From NCBI GenBank assembly GCA_002432545.1, contig DJFR01000049.1:5092-23099 (forward strand): a stretch of 18,008 nucleotides of DNA, given 5' to 3'. Each line of letters begins with the position of its first letter. The first letter of the stretch is position 1. The notes below the pieces were generated by a model. That model searched no databases and was not told the DNA's origin. It saw only the letters and a list, made by a program, of their open reading frames with translations. The DNA is from Flammeovirgaceae bacterium UBA5867 (lineage in GTDB: Bacteria > Bacteroidota > Bacteroidia > Cytophagales > Cyclobacteriaceae). Made by a program: the position numbers and the translations under genes. Of this stretch, positions 7,162 through 14,639 are shown piece by piece.

Positions 7162-7306
7162 ATCGTTCTCCGTTAATCGTTGTCCGTTAATCGCTATCCG
7201 TTGCTGCTTTTTATGGAAGATGGTCGGTTAAGTGATCGAGATCGCAACAAATACCAGGCTCCCACGATTAACGAATAACCTGTAACGGATAACAACCAAC
7301 GACTAA
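7161..7306. repeat. Imperfect inverted repeat with arms of 14-bp tandem words
   Basis: The left arm consists of near-repeats CCGTTAATCGTTGT (7170-7183), CCGTTAATCGCTAT (7184-7197) and CCGTTGCTGC (from 7198), preceded by AATCGTTCT. The right arm (about 7263-7306) carries the same words in reverse orientation: CGATTAACG (7265-7273) is the exact reverse complement of CGTTAATCG at 7171-7179 and 7185-7193, and AACGGAT (7284-7290) of ATCCGTT (7196-7202). About 55 bases of ordinary sequence separate the arms. It lies between the divergent methyltransferase and sigma-factor genes. Confidence 0.75.
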
Positions 7307-7398
7307 TTTTTTCAAAATCGATAAAACTTTTCAAACCACCGTATCATCTTTATATCAGAAAACGGCAGTAATGCCTAAATCCTTCGAAATTAGACCTC

Positions 7399-8028
7399 AT
7401 GGCCGAGACCTTACTCGACATCGCGATGATGCATTCTGAAACCGTAATTGCCCGGGCGAAACAAGGCGACCAGAATGCTCAAGGTAAACTGGTGCAGTTG
7501 TGGTACAAACGTATCTACAACTTCAGCTACAAGTTTTTTATGGATCATGATCTGGCCATGGAAGTATCGCAGAAAACCTTTATCTCGATGTGCCGGAACC
7601 TGGCTGGCCTGCAGGACATTGCCCGGTTCAAGTCATGGCTCTATAAAATTGCTGTAAACTATTGCCGCGAAGAAGCCCGCAAGAAGAAAGGGAGCCGGTC
7701 GTTATCATTCGATGTGGTATGGAACCGCGAAGCTGAAGATTCTCCGAAATGGGAGTCATCATCACAACGGTATGCTAACCCGGAAAGCCAATACCAGCAA
7801 GCCGAACTCTCCGACATTTTGCAGCAGGCTCTGTATGAACTAAGTGAAGAACAACGCGAGGTGGTGATTATGAAGGAATACGAAGGATTGAAGTTTCGTG
7901 AGATCGCGGAAGTGCTGAATATATCAGAGAACACAGTGAAGTCGAGGATGTATTACGGTCTTGACGGATTGAAGAAAATTCTGGAACGAAAAAATATTAC
8001 TAAAGATACGATTGGCTATGAGCTATAA
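7399..8028 (+). CDS. ECF-type RNA polymerase sigma factor
   Basis: This 209-residue protein is an extracytoplasmic-function sigma factor. Region 2 spans about residues 31-97 (core-binding and -10 recognition; FKSWLYKIAVNYCREEARKKK is the typical end of the region). A variable linker of about 40 residues follows, and region 4 spans about 137-196, with the helix-turn-helix LKFREIAEVLNISENTVKSR. The last codons overlap the start of the next gene by 11 bases, which supports translational coupling to its likely anti-sigma partner. The ATG at 7399 leaves about 20 residues before region 2, a normal length. I see no classical TAnnTTTG element directly upstream, which is compatible with transcription by the factor itself from an unrecognised promoter; this is inference. 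The target genes are unknown, but the two genes that follow are the obvious candidates. Confidence 0.93.
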   Translation: MAETLLDIAMMHSETVIARAKQGDQNAQGKLVQLWYKRIYNFSYKFFMDHDLAMEVSQKTFISMCRNLAGLQDIARFKSWLYKIAVNYCREEARKKKGSRSLSFDVVWNREAEDSPKWESSSQRYANPESQYQQAELSDILQQALYELSEEQREVVIMKEYEGLKFREIAEVLNISENTVKSRMYYGLDGLKKILERKNITKDTIGYEL

Positions 8029-8866
8029 ACCTGATCGACACGATTGGATGGCTTACCTCTATGGTGAACTGGAGGGTGCTGAAAAAGAAAAGATGGAGCA
8101 GTATCTTTTATCGGATCCGCATGCACGCAAAGAACTGGAGCAATACCAGCAACTGCGCAAGATGATGGACACCGTGGAAGATAAGGAAGTGATTGCTCCG
8201 CCTATAGTGCTAAGCGATAATCGCCAGCGCTTTATCTGGAATACACCGGCCGTACGCATGGTGGCCAGCATTGCAGCTTCTCTGCTTATCATCATCCTGG
8301 TTGGTAAACTTACCGGCACACAAGTGAGTATGTCGGGCAACGAGTTCAGGTTAAGCTTTGGTGACGTACAGAAAACTGAAGATGTGCAGCCTGCAACGCC
8401 AGGGCTATCCGCCAGTGATGTGCAGAACATGATCAACGAATCGCTTAACCAGAATAATATAGCGATGCAGACAAGCTGGAAGGAAACACAGCAAAAGCTC
8501 GATGCTTCTGTTCGCAGTAACCTGGCCGCCAATTCCGGTAAGATTGACAAGCTCGTGAAGGAAGCATCCAACGCTTCGCAGGAACAGATTCGTCAGTTCG
8601 TATCAACTTTGCAGAATGAAAATACCGAAGTAGTAAAGAATTATTTTCAGCTGTCTGCCACCGAGCAGAAGAAGTATATCGAGAATCTGCTGGTTGACTT
8701 TGCAAAATACCTGCAGCAACAACGCAGCGATGATCTGCAACTGGTTCAAACACAATTGAAAGCACTGGAACAGAACACCGACATGTTTAAACAGGAAACC
8801 GAGCAGATATTAACCAGCATCATTACCACCGTAAATGGTGCAGAAGTAAAAGAAACGAAGTATTGA
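8018..8866 (+). CDS. Membrane-anchored anti-sigma-factor-like protein
   Basis: From the ATG at 8018 the protein has 282 residues; a TTG two codons earlier is possible but less likely. Residues 1-75 are a cytoplasmic helical segment beginning HDWMAYLYGELEGAEKEKME, the pattern of anti-sigma domains (short helices, then an acidic stretch), but without the Cys/His zinc ligands of ZAS proteins. One membrane helix follows (about 79-96). The remaining residues, about 100-282, are periplasmic and mostly helical, rich in Gln, Asn, Lys and Glu, and could form a coiled coil (WKETQQKLDASVRSNLAANS onward). The 11-base overlap with the sigma gene and the single membrane pass support the anti-sigma role; no enzymatic motif is visible. 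The long coiled-coil-like outer domain is unusual and may be the sensing part. Confidence 0.75.
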   Translation: MSYKPDRHDWMAYLYGELEGAEKEKMEQYLLSDPHARKELEQYQQLRKMMDTVEDKEVIAPPIVLSDNRQRFIWNTPAVRMVASIAASLLIIILVGKLTGTQVSMSGNEFRLSFGDVQKTEDVQPATPGLSASDVQNMINESLNQNNIAMQTSWKETQQKLDASVRSNLAANSGKIDKLVKEASNASQEQIRQFVSTLQNENTEVVKNYFQLSATEQKKYIENLLVDFAKYLQQQRSDDLQLVQTQLKALEQNTDMFKQETEQILTSIITTVNGAEVKETKY

Positions 8867-8876
8867 CAGAACGATC

Positions 8877-8890
8877 CGGTATATATACCG
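8877..8890. repeat. 14-bp perfect palindrome
   Basis: CGGTATATATACCG is its own reverse complement. It sits in the 63-base gap between the anti-sigma-like gene and the secreted-protein gene, 40 bases before the preferred start at 8930. It could be an operator or a small hairpin, but the general abundance of TATA here makes chance a serious alternative. Confidence 0.5.
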
Positions 8891-8929
8891 ATACAGAAAA
8901 TGAACAGACAATTTGATAATTTAAGGAAT

Positions 8930-10129
8930 ATGAAATCGATTATTCAAGTATTGATGAGCAGTGTGTTGGTACTGGTGATGGGCGCTCACGTGGCAACCGC
9001 GCAGAAGATTGATGACGAACGCATGAGGCGTGATATAAGCGTGGCAGAAAATGTGCTGGGTACATTGATCAAACAACAATTCAGCAACCAGCGAACATTC
9101 TTTCCGCTCGAAATAAAAGGGAATTATCAGCAGGGTTATGGTGTGACTTTTTCACTGCCGGCAGATTATACTACTCCGATCGCCTTTACCATCGGCTCGG
9201 GCATGCAGAATGGTGTAGTGGTATATAGCGATGAATTTGAAGAACCTGCCACCATTGATATACGTGGTAGTGAAGATGGAAGTGATGATCGTGCTGTAGT
9301 GAACGGAAGAAACACGTATAAACTGAAAGAAAAAACAAAAGGCAGAACACGGGTTGACATGGACAGTATACGCGATTCATACAACGCAAAAGTGATTGAA
9401 GCTGCCAAAGAATTTATACTTGACTATAGCGACATGATCTCACAGCTTGGTCCGCAGGAAAGAATCGTGGTTACGAATCAGGGCAACCAGCCGCGTGCAT
9501 GGGTAGGTCAGTACTTCAATGCACCGAACCGTACGCACCTTTCCATCGAAGCGTTGAAGTCAGATATAGCACAGTATAAAGCAGGCAAGCTGAATCGTGC
9601 GCAGGCAGACGTGAAGATTAAAGTGGTAAACACCGAATCAACGAATGCTATCGAGCCCGACCTTGAACTGCTGTCGAGTATATTCTCTCGCCTGTATCGT
9701 GTGGATCTGTCCAAAACATATTTCACCGAAGAGAATATATATTATGAGCGCTTGAAAGATTATGGTGTGATTTACTACATGCAGGTATATAGCAGCAGCG
9801 AGCGCGACTATAAACGCTACGATATGCCAACGCTGAATTTGCAGGATGTAGATCAGGCAACACGTAACAAGAAAGTAGGCGAGCTTTACCCGGCTTTTGA
9901 ACGCGAGCTGAAAGAGAATGTATTGGAATATGGTAAAACCGTAAAGAGTCTGAAAGATGATGAAGTGCTGATCTTCCAGGTGCGCCTTACACGCTGTGCA
10001 AGCTGTGGTATACCATCGTCACTGGAGATCTCTGTAAAAGGTTCTGTACTGAAAGATGTAAATGCTGGTAAGCTTGATAAAAATGCAGCACTGGCAAAGC
10101 TTATCGTGAAGAAAGGCGAGAACCAGTAA
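8930..10129 (+). CDS. Secreted protein of unknown function, apparently internally duplicated
   Basis: The preferred start is the ATG at 8930, which puts a signal peptide at the very N-terminus (MKSIIQVLMSSVLVLVMGAH, cleaved near VATAQ) and gives 399 residues; an ATG at 8900 would add ten charged residues before it. I do not recognise the family. The protein seems to consist of two related halves. Around 151-232, a block AAKEFILDYSDMI is followed by ERIVV and later AGKLNRAQADVKIKV; around 320-393, a block RELKENVLEYGKTV is followed by DEVLIF and later AGKLDKNAALAKLIV. Each half is preceded by a stretch containing YGV and aromatic residues. The second half contains a CxxC pair (356 and 359, in TRCASCG). 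It follows the sigma and anti-sigma genes in the same orientation and precedes a strong terminator, so it is likely part of their operon and may be the output or the sensed component. Confidence 0.8.
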   Translation: MKSIIQVLMSSVLVLVMGAHVATAQKIDDERMRRDISVAENVLGTLIKQQFSNQRTFFPLEIKGNYQQGYGVTFSLPADYTTPIAFTIGSGMQNGVVVYSDEFEEPATIDIRGSEDGSDDRAVVNGRNTYKLKEKTKGRTRVDMDSIRDSYNAKVIEAAKEFILDYSDMISQLGPQERIVVTNQGNQPRAWVGQYFNAPNRTHLSIEALKSDIAQYKAGKLNRAQADVKIKVVNTESTNAIEPDLELLSSIFSRLYRVDLSKTYFTEENIYYERLKDYGVIYYMQVYSSSERDYKRYDMPTLNLQDVDQATRNKKVGELYPAFERELKENVLEYGKTVKSLKDDEVLIFQVRLTRCASCGIPSSLEISVKGSVLKDVNAGKLDKNAALAKLIVKKGENQ

Positions 10130-10160
10130 GCGGTTTACATTTCGTTAACATAAATATAGT

Positions 10161-10199
10161 GTGCCGGCAGTACAATGTTATTACTTGCCGGCACGTTTT
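10161..10199 (+). terminator. Rho-independent terminator of the sigma operon
   Basis: GTGCCGGCA (10161-10169) pairs perfectly with TGCCGGCAC (10186-10194) around a 16-base loop, followed by GTTTTG and further T-rich sequence. It begins 32 bases after the secreted-protein stop codon. The remaining sequence up to 10388 holds no gene or convincing promoter that I can see. Confidence 0.85.
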
Positions 10200-10388
10200 G
10201 TTTCTTGCCGTTGATGTAGTTTTTTGAACCAATGGCCTAATAATTGTAACCATCTCGCAAGAGTTGAGTACAGTTTAAAAACGGATTGTGTAGTTGGGTG
10301 TAACGGAGTCGTGCAGTAAGAGGTGTTGAAGGAATATCCGTCAGCAATTTTTTTAAGAGCAACCCTTTAACCTCTAACACCTTCTGAA

Positions 10389-11720
10389 ATGAAGAAGAAA
10401 CTTCTGATTGGAGCAGGAGCATTCGCCCTGCTGCTCATTGTATTTTTTATTGTGCGTGGCAACAAAGCAAACGAAGTTGCTGATGTCATCGCTGATGTAA
10501 AACGCGGCCCTTTTAAAGTTGAGATCGAAACAACGGGGGAGCTGGAGGCTAAGAACTCCGTGAAGATACTCGGGCCTTCTCAACTACGTGACTTCCGTAT
10601 CTGGAATGTTACCATTCAAAATATCATAGACGAAGGTACGGTTGTGAAGAAAGGCGACTGGGTAGCTACACTCGATCGTTCTGAATTTCAGAATCGCTTC
10701 AATGAAAAACAGATCGAACTTGAAAAAGCAAATTCTAAATTCGTACAGACACAACTCGATACAACACTAACCATGCGTCAGTCGCGCGATGAACTTATCA
10801 ACCTACGCTATGCACGCGATGAAAAGCAGATCATTCTCGATCAGTCCAAGTTCGAACCACCGGCTACCATCAAACAAAATGAAATAAACTGGGAGAAAGC
10901 AGTACGTGCACTGGAGCAGGCAGAAGAAAACAACAAGATCAAAAAGAAACAGAATATAGAGAAGATGCGCGAAGTATCGGCCGAGCTGCGCAAAGTACAA
11001 AACGAATTTACTTCCATGACCAAAGTAATGGAAGCGTTCAATGTAACAGCTCCCGAAGATGGCATGGTGATCTATGAAAAGGGATGGGATGGTAAACCGA
11101 TCAAAGGAGGTTCACAGATAAATATGTGGGAACCTACAGTGGCTACCTTACCCGATCTTACCAAGATGATGTCCAAAACGTATGTCAATGAAGTAGATGT
11201 GCGTAAAGTAAAAGCAGGGCAGGATGTTACTATTGGTCTGGATGCTTATCCTGATAAGAAATTGACGGGCAAGGTAATTCGCGTAGCCAATGTAGGGGAG
11301 CAGCGTCCGAACTCCGATGCAAAAGTTTTTGAAGTAGCGGTAGAGATCAACGGGACTGACCCTACGCTGCGACCATCAATGACCACAAGCAATCGCATCA
11401 TCGCGAGCGTTGTTGACAATGCCATGTTTATACCACTTGAGTGCCTGCACAGCCAGGCTGATACCGTTACGTATGTATATAAGAAGGAAGGTATAAATAT
11501 AGTAAAGCAGGAAGTTATCGTAGGACAAACCAACTCCAACGATGTTGTGATACTCGGTGGTCTTGCTGAAAGTGACCGCGTATACCTTTCCATTCCTCCA
11601 GGCACAGACGATGATTCCATTACGCTGCTCAAGGAAATGAACGGCAAGCGCAAGAAGAAAGAGGAGGAAGAGAAACCTGCAACACCTCCGGCCAAAGCTA
11701 TACCGACTGCTAGCAACTAA
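10389..11720 (+). CDS. Periplasmic adaptor (membrane fusion protein) of a tripartite efflux system
   Basis: The 443-residue protein has an N-terminal membrane anchor (residues 4-22) and no lipobox. It continues with the adaptor architecture: a barrel/lipoyl half-motif around 36-97 (KRGPFKVEIETTGELEAKNS, then EGTVVKKGDWVATLD), a long helical hairpin (about 100-215, strongly charged), the second lipoyl half (APEDGMVIYEKGW), and beta-barrel and membrane-proximal domains (TYVNEVDVRKVKAGQDVTIG, then VFIPLE-like and AESDRVYLSIPPG segments). These proteins bridge an inner-membrane FtsX/MacB-type transporter to an outer-membrane TolC channel. The C-terminus ends in an unusual Lys/Glu tract (KRKKKEEEEK) and a Pro/Ala tail, which may be disordered. 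It is the first gene of a three-gene operon; the permease begins 11 bases after its stop. The exported substrate cannot be told from the sequence. Confidence 0.9.
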   Translation: MKKKLLIGAGAFALLLIVFFIVRGNKANEVADVIADVKRGPFKVEIETTGELEAKNSVKILGPSQLRDFRIWNVTIQNIIDEGTVVKKGDWVATLDRSEFQNRFNEKQIELEKANSKFVQTQLDTTLTMRQSRDELINLRYARDEKQIILDQSKFEPPATIKQNEINWEKAVRALEQAEENNKIKKKQNIEKMREVSAELRKVQNEFTSMTKVMEAFNVTAPEDGMVIYEKGWDGKPIKGGSQINMWEPTVATLPDLTKMMSKTYVNEVDVRKVKAGQDVTIGLDAYPDKKLTGKVIRVANVGEQRPNSDAKVFEVAVEINGTDPTLRPSMTTSNRIIASVVDNAMFIPLECLHSQADTVTYVYKKEGINIVKQEVIVGQTNSNDVVILGGLAESDRVYLSIPPGTDDDSITLLKEMNGKRKKKEEEEKPATPPAKAIPTASN

Positions 11721-11731
11721 CCCTTCACCGT

Positions 11732-13096
11732 ATGATTTCTCCCCGAATATTGGCAAACCTCTCCATTGCTATAGGAGCGGTTATTTCCAACAAGGTGCGC
11801 TCACTGCTCACCGCGCTGGGTATCATCTTTGGTGTAGCGGCTGTTATCGCCATGCTGGCGATAGGCAACGGTGCACAACGTGAGATTCTCGACCAGATCA
11901 AACTGGTAGGTGTGAATAACATTGTAATAAAACCCATTGTTGAACAGAAAGAAGAGAAGATTGAAGAGCAGGCAGGGCAAAAGGATAAAAAGAAATTTTC
12001 GCCCGGCCTTACCATGCGCGATGTCAGCAACATTAAGGAAACCATTCCCGGTATAGCGAGTATATCTCCCGAAATAATTCTGGATACCTATGTGATTCGT
12101 AACGGACTGAGACGCTCTGCCAAGCTGGTAGGCGTAGAGCCGGTATATTTCAATATATATAATTTTGAGTTGCTCGATGGCAAAGCATTTACGCAAGAGC
12201 AGGAGCGCCTCGGCTCACCGGTATGCGTGATCGGAAGTTCGATAAAAGCTAAATTCTTCCCTACGGAAAACCCGATTGGTAAAACCATCAAGGTAGGACA
12301 GCATTGGCTAACCATTGTAGGTGTGTTGAAAGAACGACTGGTGTCTGAATCCAGTATCAGTAAACTCGGCATACGCGATTTTAATATGGATGTATATACA
12401 CCTATACAATCTATACTGATACGCTATAAGAACCGCGACAAGATTACCGGAGAACAACTGCGGTTAGAGTCCATGCGCAGCCGCGGCATGGTGTTCAATA
12501 ACAACCAGAACAGCAACGAGCAAAGCGAACAGGAACGCAAAAATTACCACCAGCTTGATCGCCTTGTTATACAGGTAAACGAAACAAGCCAGTTGACACC
12601 AACGGCCGAGATACTATCGCGATTACTCAAACGCAGGCACTACGAAGTAGTAGATTACGAGATCGAGATCCCCGAAATGTTACTGAAGCAACAACAACGC
12701 ACCAATGATATATTCAATTATGTGCTGGGTGCCATTGCCGGTATATCTTTATTAGTAGGCGGTATCGGTATCATGAACATTATGCTCGCCTCAGTACTGG
12801 AGCGCATCAAGGAGATTGGATTACGATTGTCCATCGGGGCAAAGAAGAGCGATGTTGTACAGCAGTTCTTGTTCGAGGCAATCATGATCAGTGTTACCGG
12901 TGGTATCATTGGCGTTATACTTGGTATATCACTGGCATATCTCGTGTCACGATTTGCCGGTATACCTACCATCATCAGTTTTGCATCCATCTTGTTATCA
13001 TTTGGAGTAGCGGCTTCGGTCGGGTTGATTTTCGGAATAGCCCCCGCACGCAGAGCTGCCAATCAGGACCCCATCACATCCTTACGATATGAATAA
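11732..13096 (+). CDS. MacB/FtsX-type ABC transporter permease without ATPase domain
   Basis: The 454-residue protein has the FtsX-family layout: one membrane helix near the N-terminus (about 25-45, within RSLLTALGIIFGVAAVIAML), a large periplasmic domain of the MacB-PCD type (about 50-320, GNGAQREILDQIKLVGVNNI onward), and three C-terminal helices starting around 330 (LLVGGIGIMNIML, then ERIKEIGLRLSIGAKKSDV, the coupling-helix region, and APARRAANQDPITSLRYE at the end). In E. coli MacB the ATPase is fused to this unit; here no Walker motifs are present and no ATPase gene occurs in the window, so the nucleotide-binding subunit must be encoded elsewhere. Its last 8 bases overlap the TolC-like gene, indicating coupled translation. 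Confidence 0.9.
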   Translation: MISPRILANLSIAIGAVISNKVRSLLTALGIIFGVAAVIAMLAIGNGAQREILDQIKLVGVNNIVIKPIVEQKEEKIEEQAGQKDKKKFSPGLTMRDVSNIKETIPGIASISPEIILDTYVIRNGLRRSAKLVGVEPVYFNIYNFELLDGKAFTQEQERLGSPVCVIGSSIKAKFFPTENPIGKTIKVGQHWLTIVGVLKERLVSESSISKLGIRDFNMDVYTPIQSILIRYKNRDKITGEQLRLESMRSRGMVFNNNQNSNEQSEQERKNYHQLDRLVIQVNETSQLTPTAEILSRLLKRRHYEVVDYEIEIPEMLLKQQQRTNDIFNYVLGAIAGISLLVGGIGIMNIMLASVLERIKEIGLRLSIGAKKSDVVQQFLFEAIMISVTGGIIGVILGISLAYLVSRFAGIPTIISFASILLSFGVAASVGLIFGIAPARRAANQDPITSLRYE

Positions 13097-14555
13097 ACTA
13101 TATTCTTCTCTACCTGTTTTTGTATTTCTTTTCTTTGTCACGTCTTTTGCATACGCCCAGAATGTATTCACACTCGATGATATCATTGTGCGCTCAAAAG
13201 GACAATCGCCTGCATCCAAACAGGCTGAGACACGAAAAGAAAACCGCTACTGGCAATACCGGTACTATAAATCAAACTATAATCCGCAGTTGCGCCTCGA
13301 AGGAAGTTTGCCAAGCTACTACAAACGTGTTAACCAGATACCGCAGCAGGACGGTACCTTTCGATATATACCTGTAGAGCAAACCAATAACTTTGTTAAC
13401 CTCGGTCTTCAGCAACCTCTTCAGTGGACAGGCGGTGTGATCTCCGCGAACAGCAGCCTCGGGTACTTTAAAGATTTCAACGACCCTACATCGCTAGCCG
13501 AGCAGTGGAGTGGTACGGTGATGAATATACAACTCAACCAGCCGCTCTTTTCTTTCAATGCGCTTCGCTGGGATCGCAAGACTGAACCGTTGCGTTACGA
13601 AGAGTCCAAGCGCGAGTATGTAGAGCAAATGGAATTTATATCGCGTGAAGCAGTAAATCGATTCTTTAACGTTTTGCAGGCGCAGATCAATTTGCAGATC
13701 GCCACGTTTAACCTTGCTAACAACGATACGATCTATAAAATAGAACAAGGTCGCTATAACATCGGTACAACTTCGCAGGATAAATTGTTGCAGGTAGAAT
13801 TACAACTGCTGCGCTCGCGACAAGATGTGGCACAGGCAACGCTCGATCAGGAGACAGCACGCTTGCAACTGCGTACCTATATAAGTCTCACCGAAGGAGA
13901 AACTTTTGCTTTAAGCCTACCGGAAATCATTCCATCTTTTGACGTTACCGTAGATGAAGCATTGGAACATGCGCGCAAGAATCGGGCAGCCTATATAGCT
14001 TTTGAACGCAGGCGCATTGAAGCAGATCGCGAAGTAGCAGAAGCGCGCGGCCAGCGTTTTCAAACAGAACTCACAGCCGCATTTGGTTTGAATAATAATG
14101 GTTTGATGCTCGATGATGTATATACCGACCCATCGGAATTGCAACAATTTAACCTGACGCTGAGTGTACCCGTGCTCGATTGGGGACGAAACAAATCGCG
14201 TATGCGCACCGCTATCGCGAATAAAAAACTAAACGACTATATCATTGCTCAGGATGAAATAAACTTCGAGCAGGAGGTGATGACGCAGGTGAGACAATTC
14301 GAAATGCTGAGACTTCAAATTGATATTACGAAGAAAGCTGATGAAGTTGCCACTGAACGCTATAACGTAGCGCAGAATCGTTACCTGATCGGTAAAATCG
14401 ATATCACTAACCTGAATATAGCCTTAACAGAAAAGGATGATGCCAAGCGAAGCTATATCCAGGCGCTCAAATCATTCTGGACAGCTTACTATGATCTGCG
14501 CAGACTAACACTATATGATTTTTCTACCAAGCAGTTGCTGTACAAGCCTGAGTGA
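13089..14555 (+). CDS. TolC-family outer-membrane efflux protein
   Basis: The 488-residue protein has a signal peptide (cleaved near SFAYAQN, about residue 24) and two repeated outer-membrane-factor halves made of long helices and short beta segments. Typical features are AREAVNRFF-like helix starts (FISREAVNRFFNVLQAQINL), a GRYNIGTTSQDKLLQVELQL stretch in the first half, and SVPVLDWGRNKSRMRTAIAN with RYLIGKIDITNLNIALTEKD in the second half. It would form the trimeric outer-membrane channel for the adaptor and permease encoded just upstream. The ATG overlaps the end of the permease gene by 8 bases. The gene is followed by a strong bidirectional terminator. Confidence 0.92.
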   Translation: MNKLYSSLPVFVFLFFVTSFAYAQNVFTLDDIIVRSKGQSPASKQAETRKENRYWQYRYYKSNYNPQLRLEGSLPSYYKRVNQIPQQDGTFRYIPVEQTNNFVNLGLQQPLQWTGGVISANSSLGYFKDFNDPTSLAEQWSGTVMNIQLNQPLFSFNALRWDRKTEPLRYEESKREYVEQMEFISREAVNRFFNVLQAQINLQIATFNLANNDTIYKIEQGRYNIGTTSQDKLLQVELQLLRSRQDVAQATLDQETARLQLRTYISLTEGETFALSLPEIIPSFDVTVDEALEHARKNRAAYIAFERRRIEADREVAEARGQRFQTELTAAFGLNNNGLMLDDVYTDPSELQQFNLTLSVPVLDWGRNKSRMRTAIANKKLNDYIIAQDEINFEQEVMTQVRQFEMLRLQIDITKKADEVATERYNVAQNRYLIGKIDITNLNIALTEKDDAKRSYIQALKSFWTAYYDLRRLTLYDFSTKQLLYKPE

Positions 14556-14581
14556 TACATCAGAAGTATAAAATGCTTTTA

Positions 14582-14625
14582 AACAAAAGAGGAGGTATAT
14601 GCTTTGTATACCTCCTCTTTGTTTG
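14582..14625. terminator. Bidirectional rho-independent terminator between tolC-like gene and purB
   Basis: AAAGAGGAGGTATA (14586-14599) and TATACCTCCTCTTT (14607-14620) form a perfect 14-base stem with a 7-base loop. With one bulged A the stem extends into flanking AAAC/GTTT. A- and T-rich flanks on both sides let it serve both convergent transcripts. Confidence 0.92.
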
Positions 14626-14639
14626 TTATAGCGCAAGTA

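Noticed and set aside
7161..7306. CRISPR array
   Set aside because: The repeat units are short, degenerate and contiguous with no unique spacers, and no cas genes are present.
8059..8765. Long open frames of 170 and 106 codons on the minus strand
   Set aside because: They are opposite the anti-sigma-like gene, which has a membrane segment, operon context and sensible domain order; the reverse frames are serine- and cysteine-rich shadow translations.
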